Positions 53,468 to 62,712 of a DNA stretch of 64,000 bases are shown piece by piece. The stretch's first letter is position 1. Every line of letters begins with the position of its first letter. The position numbers and the translations under genes were made by a program. The stretch covers positions 2,170,001 to 2,234,000 of the forward strand of contig NZ_CP059431.1 of NCBI RefSeq assembly GCF_013874595.1, written 5' to 3'. The DNA comes from Flavobacterium sp. xlx-214. Its GTDB lineage: Bacteria; Bacteroidota; Bacteroidia; Flavobacteriales; Flavobacteriaceae. The notes below the pieces were generated by a model. It was not told where the DNA came from. It was given only the letters and a program-made list of their open reading frames with translations, and ran no database searches.

Positions 53468-53989
53468 ATGCTAGTAATCGTCGGCAGTAATTCATCAAAA
53501 TCAATCAATAAACAGTTAACAAAAGCTGTTTTAAAAGAATTAAGTTTAGATCATACTTATATTGATTTAAAAGGTTTAAATATTCCATTGTTTAGTGAAG
53601 ATTTAGAAAGCGAAATAAAATCGCCAGAAGGAATTTTATTTTTAAAAGAAGAAATAGATAAGTTTGAACATCTTTTTATAACAACAAACGAGCATAATCA
53701 AAATTTATCTGCTTTCTTTAAAAATATTTTAGATTGGTTGTCTCGACTTGAGTTAAAGTTTTTAGAAGGAAAAAAGATTTTTATTTTAAGTACCTCAGAA
53801 GGTAGAAGAGGAGCCTTAGGAGCCAATGAAAGTTTACAAAAATTAGTCGAGCGTTTTGGTTGTACTGTTTATGAAAGTTTTGCCTTTCCTTCCTTTTCTC
53901 AAAACTTCAACAAAGAAACGCAACAAATAACTAACAGTGAATTTTTAGAAGAAATTAGTACTAAAATCAATACTATTTTAAAAAGTTAA
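53468..53989 (+). CDS. NAD(P)H-dependent FMN reductase-like flavoprotein
   Basis: 173 residues, flavodoxin-like fold: LVIVGSNSSKSINKQL (phosphate loop), LFITTNEHNQNLSAFFKNILDWLSR, and FILSTSEGRRGALGANESLQKLVERFG. It belongs to the NADPH-dependent FMN reductase superfamily; the physiological electron acceptor is unknown. Its stop overlaps the pabB start by one base. Confidence 0.85.
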   Translation: MLVIVGSNSSKSINKQLTKAVLKELSLDHTYIDLKGLNIPLFSEDLESEIKSPEGILFLKEEIDKFEHLFITTNEHNQNLSAFFKNILDWLSRLELKFLEGKKIFILSTSEGRRGALGANESLQKLVERFGCTVYESFAFPSFSQNFNKETQQITNSEFLEEISTKINTILKS

Positions 53990-55284
53990 TGCAACGGTTT
54001 TCAAAAACGTACTCTGTACAGAATAGCTCACAATTTAAAAAACAAGTACTTCAGTGGGCGCAACAGTTTCGCGAAGTAGTTTTTTTAGAATCAAACAATC
54101 ATAAAGCCAAATATAGCACACACCAAGCTATTTTGGCTTTTGATGCTTTTACATTATTGCAAACCGATTATGTTAATGCTTTTGATGCTTTAAAGGAATA
54201 TCAAAAAAACACAAACGATTGGCTTTTTGGCTATTTAGGATACGATTTAAAAAACGATGTAGCACAAATTCAATCGAAAAATTTTGATGGATTGCATTTT
54301 CCTGATTTATTTTTCTTTCAGCCCAAAAAACTCATTTTTTTTGAAGATGATGCAGTTCGTTTTGAATATTTAGGAGTTTGCAGTGATGAAATCACTTCAG
54401 ATTTTGAAGAAATAACAGCAATCTTTTTGTTTGATGAAGTTGTTGAAAATGATGTAATCATTCAAAGTCAAACATCGTTTACCGATTATGAAAAAGGTTT
54501 TAATAATGTAATGCACCATATTCAACAAGGTGATATTTATGAAGCTAATTATTGCATTAATTTTTTTGTTGAAAATAAGGATATAAATCCAACAGATGTT
54601 TTCTGGAAACTAAATCAAATATCCGAACCGCCTTTTGCGTGCTTTGGTAAATTCAATAAGCAATATGTGTTAAGCGCTTCGCCAGAACGCTATTTAAAAA
54701 AAGAAGAATTAAAAATAATTTCGCAACCCATAAAAGGCACAGCTAAGAGAGGTTTAACAGAAATAGGCGATGATTTTTTAAAGAACGAATTAGCATCAAA
54801 CAAAAAAGAACAATCAGAAAATGTAATGATTGTAGATCTGGTGCGTAATGATTTATCAAAAACGGCTACAAAAAGATCTGTTCTGGTGGAAGAGTTGTTC
54901 GGGATTTATTCTTTTAAACAAGTGCATCAAATGATTTCTACTGTTGTTTCTACTGTTTCTGATGATACAAATGTGGTTGATATTATCAAATCTACTTTTC
55001 CAATGGGAAGCATGACGGGTGCACCAAAACTATCTGCCATGAAAATTATTGAGGATGTAGAGCAGTTTAAACGTAGTTTGTACAGCGGATCAATAGGTTA
55101 TTTTACCCCAAACAATGATTTTGATTTTAATGTGGTTATCCGTAGTATTTTGTATAATCAACAACAAAAGTACCTTTCATTTAGTGTGGGCAGTGCAATT
55201 ACCATTAATGCAAATGCTGTTGATGAATATAATGAGTGTTTGTTAAAAGCAAATGCAATGAAAAAAGTTTTAGAAGAATGTTAG
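53989..55284 (+). CDS. pabB: Aminodeoxychorismate synthase component I (PabB-like)
   Basis: 431 residues, chorismate-binding enzyme. C-terminal motifs: GDIYEANYC, LSASPERYLKKEELKIISQP, IKGTAKRG, MIVDLVRNDLSKTA, and PMGSMTGAPKLSAMKIIE. PIKGT in place of the PIAGT of anthranilate synthase points to PabB, making 4-amino-4-deoxychorismate for folate. No glutaminase (PabA) gene is adjacent. It overlaps tilS by 7 bp. Confidence 0.9.
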   Translation: MQRFSKTYSVQNSSQFKKQVLQWAQQFREVVFLESNNHKAKYSTHQAILAFDAFTLLQTDYVNAFDALKEYQKNTNDWLFGYLGYDLKNDVAQIQSKNFDGLHFPDLFFFQPKKLIFFEDDAVRFEYLGVCSDEITSDFEEITAIFLFDEVVENDVIIQSQTSFTDYEKGFNNVMHHIQQGDIYEANYCINFFVENKDINPTDVFWKLNQISEPPFACFGKFNKQYVLSASPERYLKKEELKIISQPIKGTAKRGLTEIGDDFLKNELASNKKEQSENVMIVDLVRNDLSKTATKRSVLVEELFGIYSFKQVHQMISTVVSTVSDDTNVVDIIKSTFPMGSMTGAPKLSAMKIIEDVEQFKRSLYSGSIGYFTPNNDFDFNVVIRSILYNQQQKYLSFSVGSAITINANAVDEYNECLLKANAMKKVLEEC

Positions 55285-56588
55285 AACGTTTTAAAAAACA
55301 TATCGAACAAAATTTTAGTGAATTATTAACCTGCAAAACTTTATTAACAGTTAGTGGCGGTGTAGATAGTATGGTGCTTTTGCATTTATTTCAACAGGCA
55401 CACTTCAACTTTGCTGTAGCACATTGTAACTTTCAATTAAGAGAAACCGAAAGTGATTTAGATGAAAAATTAGTTCACGATTATTGTTTAAAAAACAACA
55501 TTTTTTATTTTGTAAATAATTTTAATACAGTTAATTATGCTTCTTTAAATAAAGTTTCAATTCAAATAGCTGCTCGTGAGTTAAGATACAAATGGTTCGA
55601 TGAATTAAGTGCGTCTCATGGATTTAATTTCATTGCAACTGCACATCATTTAGATGATCAAGCCGAAACATTTTTAATCAATTTTACTCGCGGAACAGGG
55701 ATTGATGGTTTGGTAGGAATACCTGAAAAAAACGGAAAAGTTGTTCGACCTTTATTGCCTTTTTCAAGAGATGAAATTATTTTTTATGCTAAAGAGAATG
55801 AAATTATTTGGCGCGAAGATGCTTCAAATGCCACTACAAAATACCTGCGTAATAAAATACGACATAAGATTGTTCCAATATTAAAAGAAGAGAATCCTCA
55901 GTTTTTAAATTCGTTTCAAAGCACATTAAATCATTTGCAAGAAGCTCAGTTTTTGGCAGCACAAGCTATGAATATCTTTGTAAAAGAAAGTGTTTCTGAA
56001 ACTGAAAATAAGGTAGAAGTAAATCTTAAAAAAGCATTAACTTTTAACCAGCCTTTTGTTTATTTAACGCATTTTTTAAAACAATTTGGATTTGATAATG
56101 TTAATGAAATTCAAAAGATTTGTAATGCAGGCACAGGTAAAGTGTTAAACAATGCTAAATTTACGCTTTTGAATAATAGGAATTCATTGCAAATTATTGA
56201 TAATTTGACAGTAAATAATGAATATATCTATATAAACGATATTTTAGATGTTGAAAAATATATGTTTATTATGAAAATAACAGAAGTTTCTGAGTTTAAT
56301 TTTGTTTCAGATAAGAATATTATTTTTGTAAATTCGAATCTTTTAAAATGGCCTTTGGTTTTAAGAAAACACAAAACAGGAGATGTTTTTCAACCATTTG
56401 GATTAAAAGGATTTAAAAAAGTATCAAAGTTTTACAAAGATCTTAAATTATCACAGTTTCAAAAGCAAGAACAATGGATCTTAGAAAATGGCGATGGAAA
56501 TATCATTTGGATTGTTGGTTTACGTGCCGATGATCGATTTAAAGTAACGCATAACACATCAAAAATTTATAAATTAACCACTAACTAA
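55278..56588 (+). CDS. tilS: tRNA(Ile)-lysidine synthetase
   Basis: 436 residues from ATG 55278 (MLERFKKHIEQNF); codons upstream of this belong to pabB. The PP-loop ATP pyrophosphatase motif is LTVSGGVDSMVLLH, followed by TAHHLDDQAETFLINFTRGTG and RPLLPFSRDEI, with the C-terminal TilS domain (RKHKTGDVFQPFGLKGFKKVSKFYKDLK). It modifies C34 of tRNA-Ile to lysidine, an essential step for AUA decoding. The dsbD ATG overlaps its stop. Confidence 0.93.
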   Translation: MLERFKKHIEQNFSELLTCKTLLTVSGGVDSMVLLHLFQQAHFNFAVAHCNFQLRETESDLDEKLVHDYCLKNNIFYFVNNFNTVNYASLNKVSIQIAARELRYKWFDELSASHGFNFIATAHHLDDQAETFLINFTRGTGIDGLVGIPEKNGKVVRPLLPFSRDEIIFYAKENEIIWREDASNATTKYLRNKIRHKIVPILKEENPQFLNSFQSTLNHLQEAQFLAAQAMNIFVKESVSETENKVEVNLKKALTFNQPFVYLTHFLKQFGFDNVNEIQKICNAGTGKVLNNAKFTLLNNRNSLQIIDNLTVNNEYIYINDILDVEKYMFIMKITEVSEFNFVSDKNIIFVNSNLLKWPLVLRKHKTGDVFQPFGLKGFKKVSKFYKDLKLSQFQKQEQWILENGDGNIIWIVGLRADDRFKVTHNTSKIYKLTTN

Positions 56589-58570
56589 TGAGAAATTTTT
56601 TAACATTTCTAGTTTTATTAATTGCTTCAATAGGATTTTCGCAAGTACAAGATCCTGTAAAATGGAAATCAAGTATTCAAAAAATATCCGATACCGAATA
56701 TCAAATTAAATTAGATGCTACAATTGAAGGCGAGTGGCACATGTATTCTCAATTTACGCCCGATGGAGGACCACTTCCTTTAGAATTTATTTACAATAAT
56801 GCCGAAGGTAATTTTGAACCTCAAGGAAAAGCAAAGGAAAGTGAGTATACAAAGAAATTTAATGATGTTTTTGGAGTTGATGAGTATTACTTTGCAAAGC
56901 AAGCATCGTTTACTCATAACATAAAAATTACAAATGCTAACGTAAAAAATATTCAATTAGAAGTTTTTTATCAAGCTTGTATTGATATGTGTATTAATCA
57001 AAACAAGTATTTTGTGTTTGATTTAGCGACTGTTACTTCAAAAGAAGTTCAGAATTTTGAAGATGTGGCGGCTGTAGGTTCTGATGTTAAAACTGATTCT
57101 TTAGCAAAGACAGCTCCAATTGCTGATGCAAAAAAGGTTGATAAAACAGAACAAAAAGGATTGTTATCTATTTTTATTATTGCATTCTTTTCAGGATTTG
57201 CTGCCTTGTTAACACCATGTGTTTTTCCTATGATTCCTATGACGGTAAGTTTTTTTACAAAACAAAGTAAATCAAAAGCGAAAGGAATAAAAAACGCCAT
57301 CATTTACGGTTTATCAATCATTATTATTTATGTTTTATTAGGATTTATTGTAACTAAGATTTTTGGTGCCGATGCTTTAAATGCATTGTCTACCAATGTG
57401 TGGTTCAATATTATATTCTTTGTGATATTAATTGTTTTTGCTTCTTCTTTTTTAGGTGCTTTTGAAATTATGTTGCCAAATTCTTGGGCAAATAAAGTGG
57501 ATAAACAAGCAGATAGAGGTGGGTTTTTAGGAATTTTCTTTATGGCTTTGGCTTTGGCAATTGTATCATTCTCATGTACAGGACCCATTGTAGGAACCTT
57601 GTTAGTTGAAGCAGCTTCAAAAGGAGGATTAGCACCACTAATTGGTATGTTTGGTTTTTCATTAGCGTTAGCATTGCCATTTATGTTGTTTGCTATGTTC
57701 CCAGGTTGGTTAAATTCAATGCCACGTTCTGGAGGATGGATGAATACAGTAAAAGTTTCTTTAGGATTTTTAGAATTAGCATTAGCATTTAAATTTTTAT
57801 CAAATGCAGATTTAGTTTTACAAAAGCATTGGTTACAACGTGAAATTTTCTTAGCAATTTGGATTACTATTTTTGCAGCTTGGGCTATTTATTTATTCGG
57901 AAAAATTCAGTTACCACACGATTCTAAAATCGATAAAATATCAGTAGGACGTTTATTTATGGCATTATTAGTGTCAACGTTTACCATTTATTTGGTACCA
58001 GGTTTATGGGGCGCGCCTTTAAAATTAATTTCAGGCTTTCCACCACCAATGACCTATGCTGAAAGTCCAAATGGAATAGGAGGAGGAACTGTTGTTGCAT
58101 CAACTACCGATATCCCTGATGGTGCAAAAAGTGGTCCTCACGGCATTGTGGCTTTCTTAGATTATGAAAAAGGGATGGCGTACGCTAAAGAAAATAATAA
58201 ACCTGTTTTGTTAGATTTTACTGGTTTTGCATGTGTAAATTGCCGTAAAATGGAAGATTATGTTTGGTCTGAAACGCAAATATTAAACATTTTACAGAAC
58301 GATGTGGTTTTGATATCGTTATATGTTGATGATAAAAAAGAATTGCCAGAAGCAGAACAATACGTTTCAAAAACAACAGGTAAAAAAATCAAAACAATAG
58401 GAAACAAATGGAGCGATTTCCAAATTGAAAAATACCAAGCAAATGCGCAACCGTATTATATTGTTTTAGATAACGAAGGAAACTCGTTAAATACTCCAGT
58501 AGGATATACGCCAGAAGTTTCAGAATATGAAACTTGGTTAAAAGAAGGAATCACTAAATATTCAAAATAA
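56588..58570 (+). CDS. dsbD: Thiol:disulfide interchange protein DsbD-like
   Basis: 660 residues. Signal peptide (about 1-18, GFSQ), N-terminal periplasmic DsbD-alpha-like domain with a Cys pair (QACIDMC), an eight-helix membrane core with redox Cys in LLTPCVFPMIPMTV and VSFSCTGPIVG, and a C-terminal thioredoxin domain with CVNC (TGFACVNCRKMEDYVW). It passes electrons from cytoplasmic thioredoxin to periplasmic thiol-redox proteins. The DUF2911 gene follows after 5 bp. Confidence 0.93.
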   Translation: MRNFLTFLVLLIASIGFSQVQDPVKWKSSIQKISDTEYQIKLDATIEGEWHMYSQFTPDGGPLPLEFIYNNAEGNFEPQGKAKESEYTKKFNDVFGVDEYYFAKQASFTHNIKITNANVKNIQLEVFYQACIDMCINQNKYFVFDLATVTSKEVQNFEDVAAVGSDVKTDSLAKTAPIADAKKVDKTEQKGLLSIFIIAFFSGFAALLTPCVFPMIPMTVSFFTKQSKSKAKGIKNAIIYGLSIIIIYVLLGFIVTKIFGADALNALSTNVWFNIIFFVILIVFASSFLGAFEIMLPNSWANKVDKQADRGGFLGIFFMALALAIVSFSCTGPIVGTLLVEAASKGGLAPLIGMFGFSLALALPFMLFAMFPGWLNSMPRSGGWMNTVKVSLGFLELALAFKFLSNADLVLQKHWLQREIFLAIWITIFAAWAIYLFGKIQLPHDSKIDKISVGRLFMALLVSTFTIYLVPGLWGAPLKLISGFPPPMTYAESPNGIGGGTVVASTTDIPDGAKSGPHGIVAFLDYEKGMAYAKENNKPVLLDFTGFACVNCRKMEDYVWSETQILNILQNDVVLISLYVDDKKELPEAEQYVSKTTGKKIKTIGNKWSDFQIEKYQANAQPYYIVLDNEGNSLNTPVGYTPEVSEYETWLKEGITKYSK

Positions 58571-58575
58571 AAAAA

Positions 58576-59424
58576 ATGAAAAAGTTAGTATTAGCAGCAG
58601 CATTCATCTTTGCAATGAATGCACAAGCACAAATTAAAACACCACAAGCTAGTTTAAAATCAGACATTGAGCAAACGGTAGGTTTGACTAAAGTTGATGT
58701 AGAATATTACCGACCAGCAAAAAAAGGACGTTTGGTTTTTGGAGATTTAGTACCTTACGGAAAAGTTTGGCGTACAGGAGCTAATCAAAATACAGTTGTT
58801 GAATTTGATACAGATATCGAAATTGAAGGTAAAACATTAGCTGCAGGAAAATATGCGTTGTATTCAATTCCAAAGGCAGAGTCTTGGGATGTGATTTTTT
58901 ACAAAACAACAGATAACTGGGGGCTTCCTAAAACTTGGAATGAAAGCGATGTAGTTCTTAAAACATCAGTTAAGCCAGAAACTTTGTTAAACGATGTTGA
59001 GTATTTAACAATTGCTGTAAACCCAAAAAACAATAATGAAGCAACTTTAGATATTTCTTGGGAGAAAACATTAGTGAAAGTTCCTTTTAAATTGCCTACA
59101 CATAAATTGGCAATGGAGAGCATCAATTCATCAATCAATGCTTCATCAAAAGCATCTGATTATTATGCAGCTGGTGTTTATTTGTTTTCTGTAAACCAAG
59201 ATTTAAAGAAAGCTTTAGAATATGTAAACAAATCAATTACAATGCAAGAAGGCGAAGTTCCTTTTTATATGTTGCGTCAAAAATCGTTGATTCAGGCTGC
59301 AAACGGTGACAAAAAAGGAGCTATAGAAACCGCTAATCAATCATTAAAAGCTTCGGAAAAAGCAGGAAATGAAGATTATATAAAAATGAATCGTAACTCT
59401 ATTTTAGAGTGGAGTAAGTCATAA
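58576..59424 (+). CDS. DUF2911 exported protein with TPR-like tail
   Basis: 282 residues with a signal peptide (about 1-19, AQAQ). The DUF2911 domain (about 25-175) shows TPQASLKSDIEQTVGLTKVDVEYYRPAKKGR, VPYGKVWRTGANQNT and AGKYALYSIPKAESWDVIFYK. The last ~95 residues form TPR-like helical pairs (ALEYVNKSITMQEGEVPFYMLRQKSLIQAANGDKKGAIE). Typical Bacteroidota periplasmic protein, function unknown. Last gene of the operon. Confidence 0.9.
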   Translation: MKKLVLAAAFIFAMNAQAQIKTPQASLKSDIEQTVGLTKVDVEYYRPAKKGRLVFGDLVPYGKVWRTGANQNTVVEFDTDIEIEGKTLAAGKYALYSIPKAESWDVIFYKTTDNWGLPKTWNESDVVLKTSVKPETLLNDVEYLTIAVNPKNNNEATLDISWEKTLVKVPFKLPTHKLAMESINSSINASSKASDYYAAGVYLFSVNQDLKKALEYVNKSITMQEGEVPFYMLRQKSLIQAANGDKKGAIETANQSLKASEKAGNEDYIKMNRNSILEWSKS

Positions 59425-59436
59425 TCATGATAAAAA

Positions 59437-59483
59437 AATAATAAACCCCAATTGTATTTTAAAACACAATTGGGGTTTATTAT
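59437..59483 (+). terminator. Long hairpin terminator
   Basis: 19-bp perfect arms (59437-59455 and 59465-59483; core AAACCCCAATTGT / ACAATTGGGGTTT). Confidence 0.95.
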
Positions 59484-59522
59484 TTTGGTGAAAATATGTT
59501 TTTTTAAACTATAAAACCTCAG

Positions 59523-59530
59523 TATATTTG
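59523..59530 (+). promoter_or_regulatory. -7 box of purB
   Basis: TATATTTG (TAnnTTTG), 23 bp before the purB ATG and just downstream of the preceding terminator. Confidence 0.6.
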
Positions 59531-59553
59531 TTGCTTAACAATATTATCTATTT

Positions 59554-60900
59554 ATGTTAACAGAATTAAATGCTGTGTCTCCAATTGATGGACGATACAG
59601 ATCAAAAACAGCTCCCTTAGCAGATTATTTTTCGGAAGAAGCTTTAATTAAATATCGTGTTTTGGTTGAAGTAGAGTATTTTATTGCTCTATGCGAATTG
59701 CCATTACCTCAAGTTGCAAATGTTTCTAAAGATTTGTATTCTGAATTAAGAAAAATGTATCAAGAATTTTCTTCTGAAGATGCTTTATGGATTAAGAATA
59801 CAGAAAAAATCACAAATCATGATGTTAAAGCTGTTGAATATTTTATCAAACATAAATTTGATCAATTAGGTTTACAAGAATATAAAGAGTTTATTCACTT
59901 TGGATTAACTTCTCAAGATATTAACAATACAGCAATTCCTTTATCAACAAAAGAAGCTTTTGAAAAGGTGTATATGCCAACGTTTATTCAGTTAATTAAT
60001 AAATTAAAAGAATTAAGCGTAGAGTGGAAAGATATACCAATGTTAGCACGTACACATGGGCAACCAGCATCGCCAACACGTTTAGGAAAAGAATTGCACG
60101 TTTTTGTTGTTCGTTTAGAAGAGCAATTACGTTTGTTAAGCAACATACCTTTTGCTGCTAAATTTGGTGGTGCAACAGGAAACTTTAATGCACATAAAAT
60201 TGCGTATCCAACAAACGATTGGAGAGCTTTTGGAGAGCATTTTGTTGAAGGAATTTTAGGATTAAAACATTCGTTTCCTACAACTCAAATTGAACATTAT
60301 GATCATTTTGCAGCTTTTTTCGATGCTTTAAAACGAATCAATAACATTATAATAGATTTAGATCGCGATGTTTGGACGTATGTTTCAATGGAATATTTCA
60401 AACAAAAAATCAAAGCGGGCGAAGTAGGTTCATCTGCAATGCCACATAAAGTAAATCCAATCGATTTTGAAAATTCGGAAGGAAATTTAGGTATTGCGAA
60501 TGCAATTTTTGAACATTTATCAGCAAAATTACCTATTTCTCGTTTACAACGTGATTTAACAGATAGCACCGTTTTGCGTAATGTTGGTGTGCCTTTTGGA
60601 CATACTATTATTGCTTTTGAAGCAACTTTAAAAGGATTGAATAAACTATTATTAAACGAAGCAAAGTTTGCACAAGATTTAGAAAATAATTGGGCTGTAG
60701 TTGCAGAGGCTATTCAAACCATTTTACGTAGAGAAGCGTATCCAAATCCGTACGAAGCTTTAAAAGATTTAACACGTACCAACGAAGAAATGAATCAAAA
60801 AACAATTCATGCTTTTATTGATACTTTGAATGTTTCTGATTTGATTAAAAACGAGTTAAAACAAATAACACCTAGTAATTATTTAGGAGTTTCAATATAA
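59554..60900 (+). CDS. purB: Adenylosuccinate lyase
   Basis: 448 residues. Acts twice in purine synthesis (SAICAR to AICAR; adenylosuccinate to AMP). Signature loop GSSAMPHKVNPIDFENSEGNLG, catalytic-region motifs FGLTSQDINNTA and ARTHGQPASPTRLGKEL, and the early motif SPIDGRYRSKT. Length and motifs fit the bacterial PurB of the long (E. coli-like) type. Own promoter; a small lipoprotein gene follows after 8 bp. Confidence 0.96.
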   Translation: MLTELNAVSPIDGRYRSKTAPLADYFSEEALIKYRVLVEVEYFIALCELPLPQVANVSKDLYSELRKMYQEFSSEDALWIKNTEKITNHDVKAVEYFIKHKFDQLGLQEYKEFIHFGLTSQDINNTAIPLSTKEAFEKVYMPTFIQLINKLKELSVEWKDIPMLARTHGQPASPTRLGKELHVFVVRLEEQLRLLSNIPFAAKFGGATGNFNAHKIAYPTNDWRAFGEHFVEGILGLKHSFPTTQIEHYDHFAAFFDALKRINNIIIDLDRDVWTYVSMEYFKQKIKAGEVGSSAMPHKVNPIDFENSEGNLGIANAIFEHLSAKLPISRLQRDLTDSTVLRNVGVPFGHTIIAFEATLKGLNKLLLNEAKFAQDLENNWAVVAEAIQTILRREAYPNPYEALKDLTRTNEEMNQKTIHAFIDTLNVSDLIKNELKQITPSNYLGVSI

Positions 60901-60908
60901 TTCAATTT

Positions 60909-61355
60909 ATGAAAAAAGCGTTTTTGTTATTAGGTATTTCGTTAGCTTTTATTGCTTGTGATAAAGATGATGATAATGTAGATGTGCTTGTAGGAACATG
61001 GTATCCGGAAAGTATTATTATTAATGGTGAATCAAAACCTTATGAAGGAAATGCTAATTGCGGGCGCGATTATCTTATATTAAGCAAATTTCATTCTTTT
61101 GAAATAGTTGATTATAGCAATAACGAAAATGCTGCAAAAACAACTCCTGTACCTCCATGTCCATCACAAAAGTATTATGGCTCTTATAGTGTTGTAAATA
61201 ATGAATTAAAATTTTATGGATCTAACTTTTTTCAAGGAGGAACTATAATTGAAAAAACAAATTCTCATTTACAATTAAAAAGAGTTTTAGATATTAATGG
61301 AGACGGAAAAAATGATGAAGTAATAGAATTGTTTTATAAAATAGTAAAAGAATAA
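60909..61355 (+). CDS. Lipocalin-like lipoprotein
   Basis: 148 residues. Lipobox FIAC (Cys17) followed by DKDDDN; the body begins LVGTWYPESIIINGESKPYEG, as in Bacteroidota lipocalin-like-domain lipoproteins, with beta-strand-rich sequence to the end (GKNDEVIELFYKIVKE). No ligand known. It probably shares the purB transcript. Four Cys remain in the mature part or at the lipid anchor. Confidence 0.78.
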   Translation: MKKAFLLLGISLAFIACDKDDDNVDVLVGTWYPESIIINGESKPYEGNANCGRDYLILSKFHSFEIVDYSNNENAAKTTPVPPCPSQKYYGSYSVVNNELKFYGSNFFQGGTIIEKTNSHLQLKRVLDINGDGKNDEVIELFYKIVKE

Positions 61356-61389
61356 AAAAAACCTCGAAACTAAGTTTCGAGGTTTTTTT
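61354..61389 (+). terminator. Hairpin terminator
   Basis: CCTCGAAACT / AGTTTCGAGG flanked by A- and T-runs. Confidence 0.92.
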
Positions 61390-61390
61390 A

Positions 61391-61398
61391 TAAATTTG
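61391..61398 (+). promoter_or_regulatory. -7 box of lysA
   Basis: TAAATTTG (TAnnTTTG), directly after the terminator T-run and 25 bp before the lysA ATG. Confidence 0.6.
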
Positions 61399-61423
61399 CA
61401 CCTTCAACAACAATTTTAAAAAA

Positions 61424-62632
61424 ATGGATACAAATTTATTATTAAACATTGCTCAAGAGTATGGTTGCCCTACGTATGTGTACGATGGTAACGTAATTGA
61501 ATCACAATTTCAACGTTTACAAGATGCTTTTAAAGACATAAAGCATTTAAAAATTAATTATGCGGCTAAGGCGCTAACAAACATTTCCATTTTAAAGTTG
61601 TTGAAGAAGAAGGGCAGTGGGTTAGATACCGTATCAATACAAGAAGTTTTGCTTGGTTTAGAGGCTGGTTTTGCGCCAGACGATATCATGTTTACACCTA
61701 ATGGTGTTTCTTTAGAAGAAATTGAAGACGTTGTTAAATTAGGAGTTCATATCAATATTGATAATCTTTCAATTTTAGAGCAATTTGGTGCTAAACATCC
61801 TAATATTCCTGTATGTATTCGTATTAATCCACATGTAATGGCAGGAGGAAATTCAAATATTTCGGTAGGTCATATCGATAGTAAATTCGGAATTTCGGTA
61901 CATCAAACACCTCATATTTTAAGAATTATTCAAAATACTAAAATGAAAGTGAATGGTATTCATATGCATACGGGGTCTGATATTTTAGATATTGAAGTGT
62001 TTTTATATGCATCTGAAATTTTGTTTGAAACAGCAAAACAATTCAAAAATTTAGATTTTATTGATTTTGGAAGCGGTTTTAAAGTACCGTATAAAGAAGG
62101 TGATTTAGAAACTGATATTGAAGAACTTGGTGAAAAATTATCACAACGTTTCAACCAATTTTGTAAAGAATATGGTAAAAATTTGACTTTGGTTTTTGAA
62201 CCAGGTAAATTTTTAGTTTCGCAAGCGGGGTATTTTTTAGCAAAAGTAAATGTGGTAAAACAAACTACTTCGACAGTTTTTGCTGGAATCGATTCTGGTT
62301 TTAATCATTTAATCCGTCCAATGTTCTACAATTCGTATCATCACATTACAAATATTTCGAATTTCGAAGGAAAAGAACGTTTTTATTCGGTAGTTGGATA
62401 CATTTGTGAAACCGATACTTTTGCAAGCAACAGAAAAATCGCTGAGATAAAAGAAGGCGATATTTTAAGTTTTCATAACGCAGGTGCTTATTGTTTTTCA
62501 ATGGCATCTAATTATAACTCACGTTTTAAACCAGCCGAAGTTTTGGTTTACAACAATGAAGCTTACTTAGTTAGAGCGCGTGAAACGTTTAAAGATTTAC
62601 TTCAAAATCAAATAATAGTAGATGTTAATTAA
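61424..62632 (+). CDS. lysA: Diaminopimelate decarboxylase
   Basis: 402 residues. PLP enzyme converting meso-diaminopimelate to lysine. PLP lysine in KINYAAKALTN, glycine-rich phosphate site DFGSGFKVPY, GIHMHTGSDI, EPGKFLVSQAGYFLAKVN, and the inter-subunit motif CETDTFASNR. Length fits. It is a monocistronic unit bounded by hairpins. Confidence 0.95.
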   Translation: MDTNLLLNIAQEYGCPTYVYDGNVIESQFQRLQDAFKDIKHLKINYAAKALTNISILKLLKKKGSGLDTVSIQEVLLGLEAGFAPDDIMFTPNGVSLEEIEDVVKLGVHINIDNLSILEQFGAKHPNIPVCIRINPHVMAGGNSNISVGHIDSKFGISVHQTPHILRIIQNTKMKVNGIHMHTGSDILDIEVFLYASEILFETAKQFKNLDFIDFGSGFKVPYKEGDLETDIEELGEKLSQRFNQFCKEYGKNLTLVFEPGKFLVSQAGYFLAKVNVVKQTTSTVFAGIDSGFNHLIRPMFYNSYHHITNISNFEGKERFYSVVGYICETDTFASNRKIAEIKEGDILSFHNAGAYCFSMASNYNSRFKPAEVLVYNNEAYLVRARETFKDLLQNQIIVDVN

Positions 62633-62666
62633 TGTTTTAGTTAATATAAATTTAATATGATAGGAT

Positions 62667-62694
62667 TAGGCAAACGTTTTGTTTGCCTATTTTT
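62667..62694 (+). terminator. Hairpin terminator
   Basis: TAGGCAAAC / GTTTGCCTA with a 5-nt loop and a T-run. The trailing TATTTTTG (62688-62695) also fits TAnnTTTG and may serve the next gene. Confidence 0.88.
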
Positions 62695-62712
62695 GTATAA
62701 ATATATTTTGAA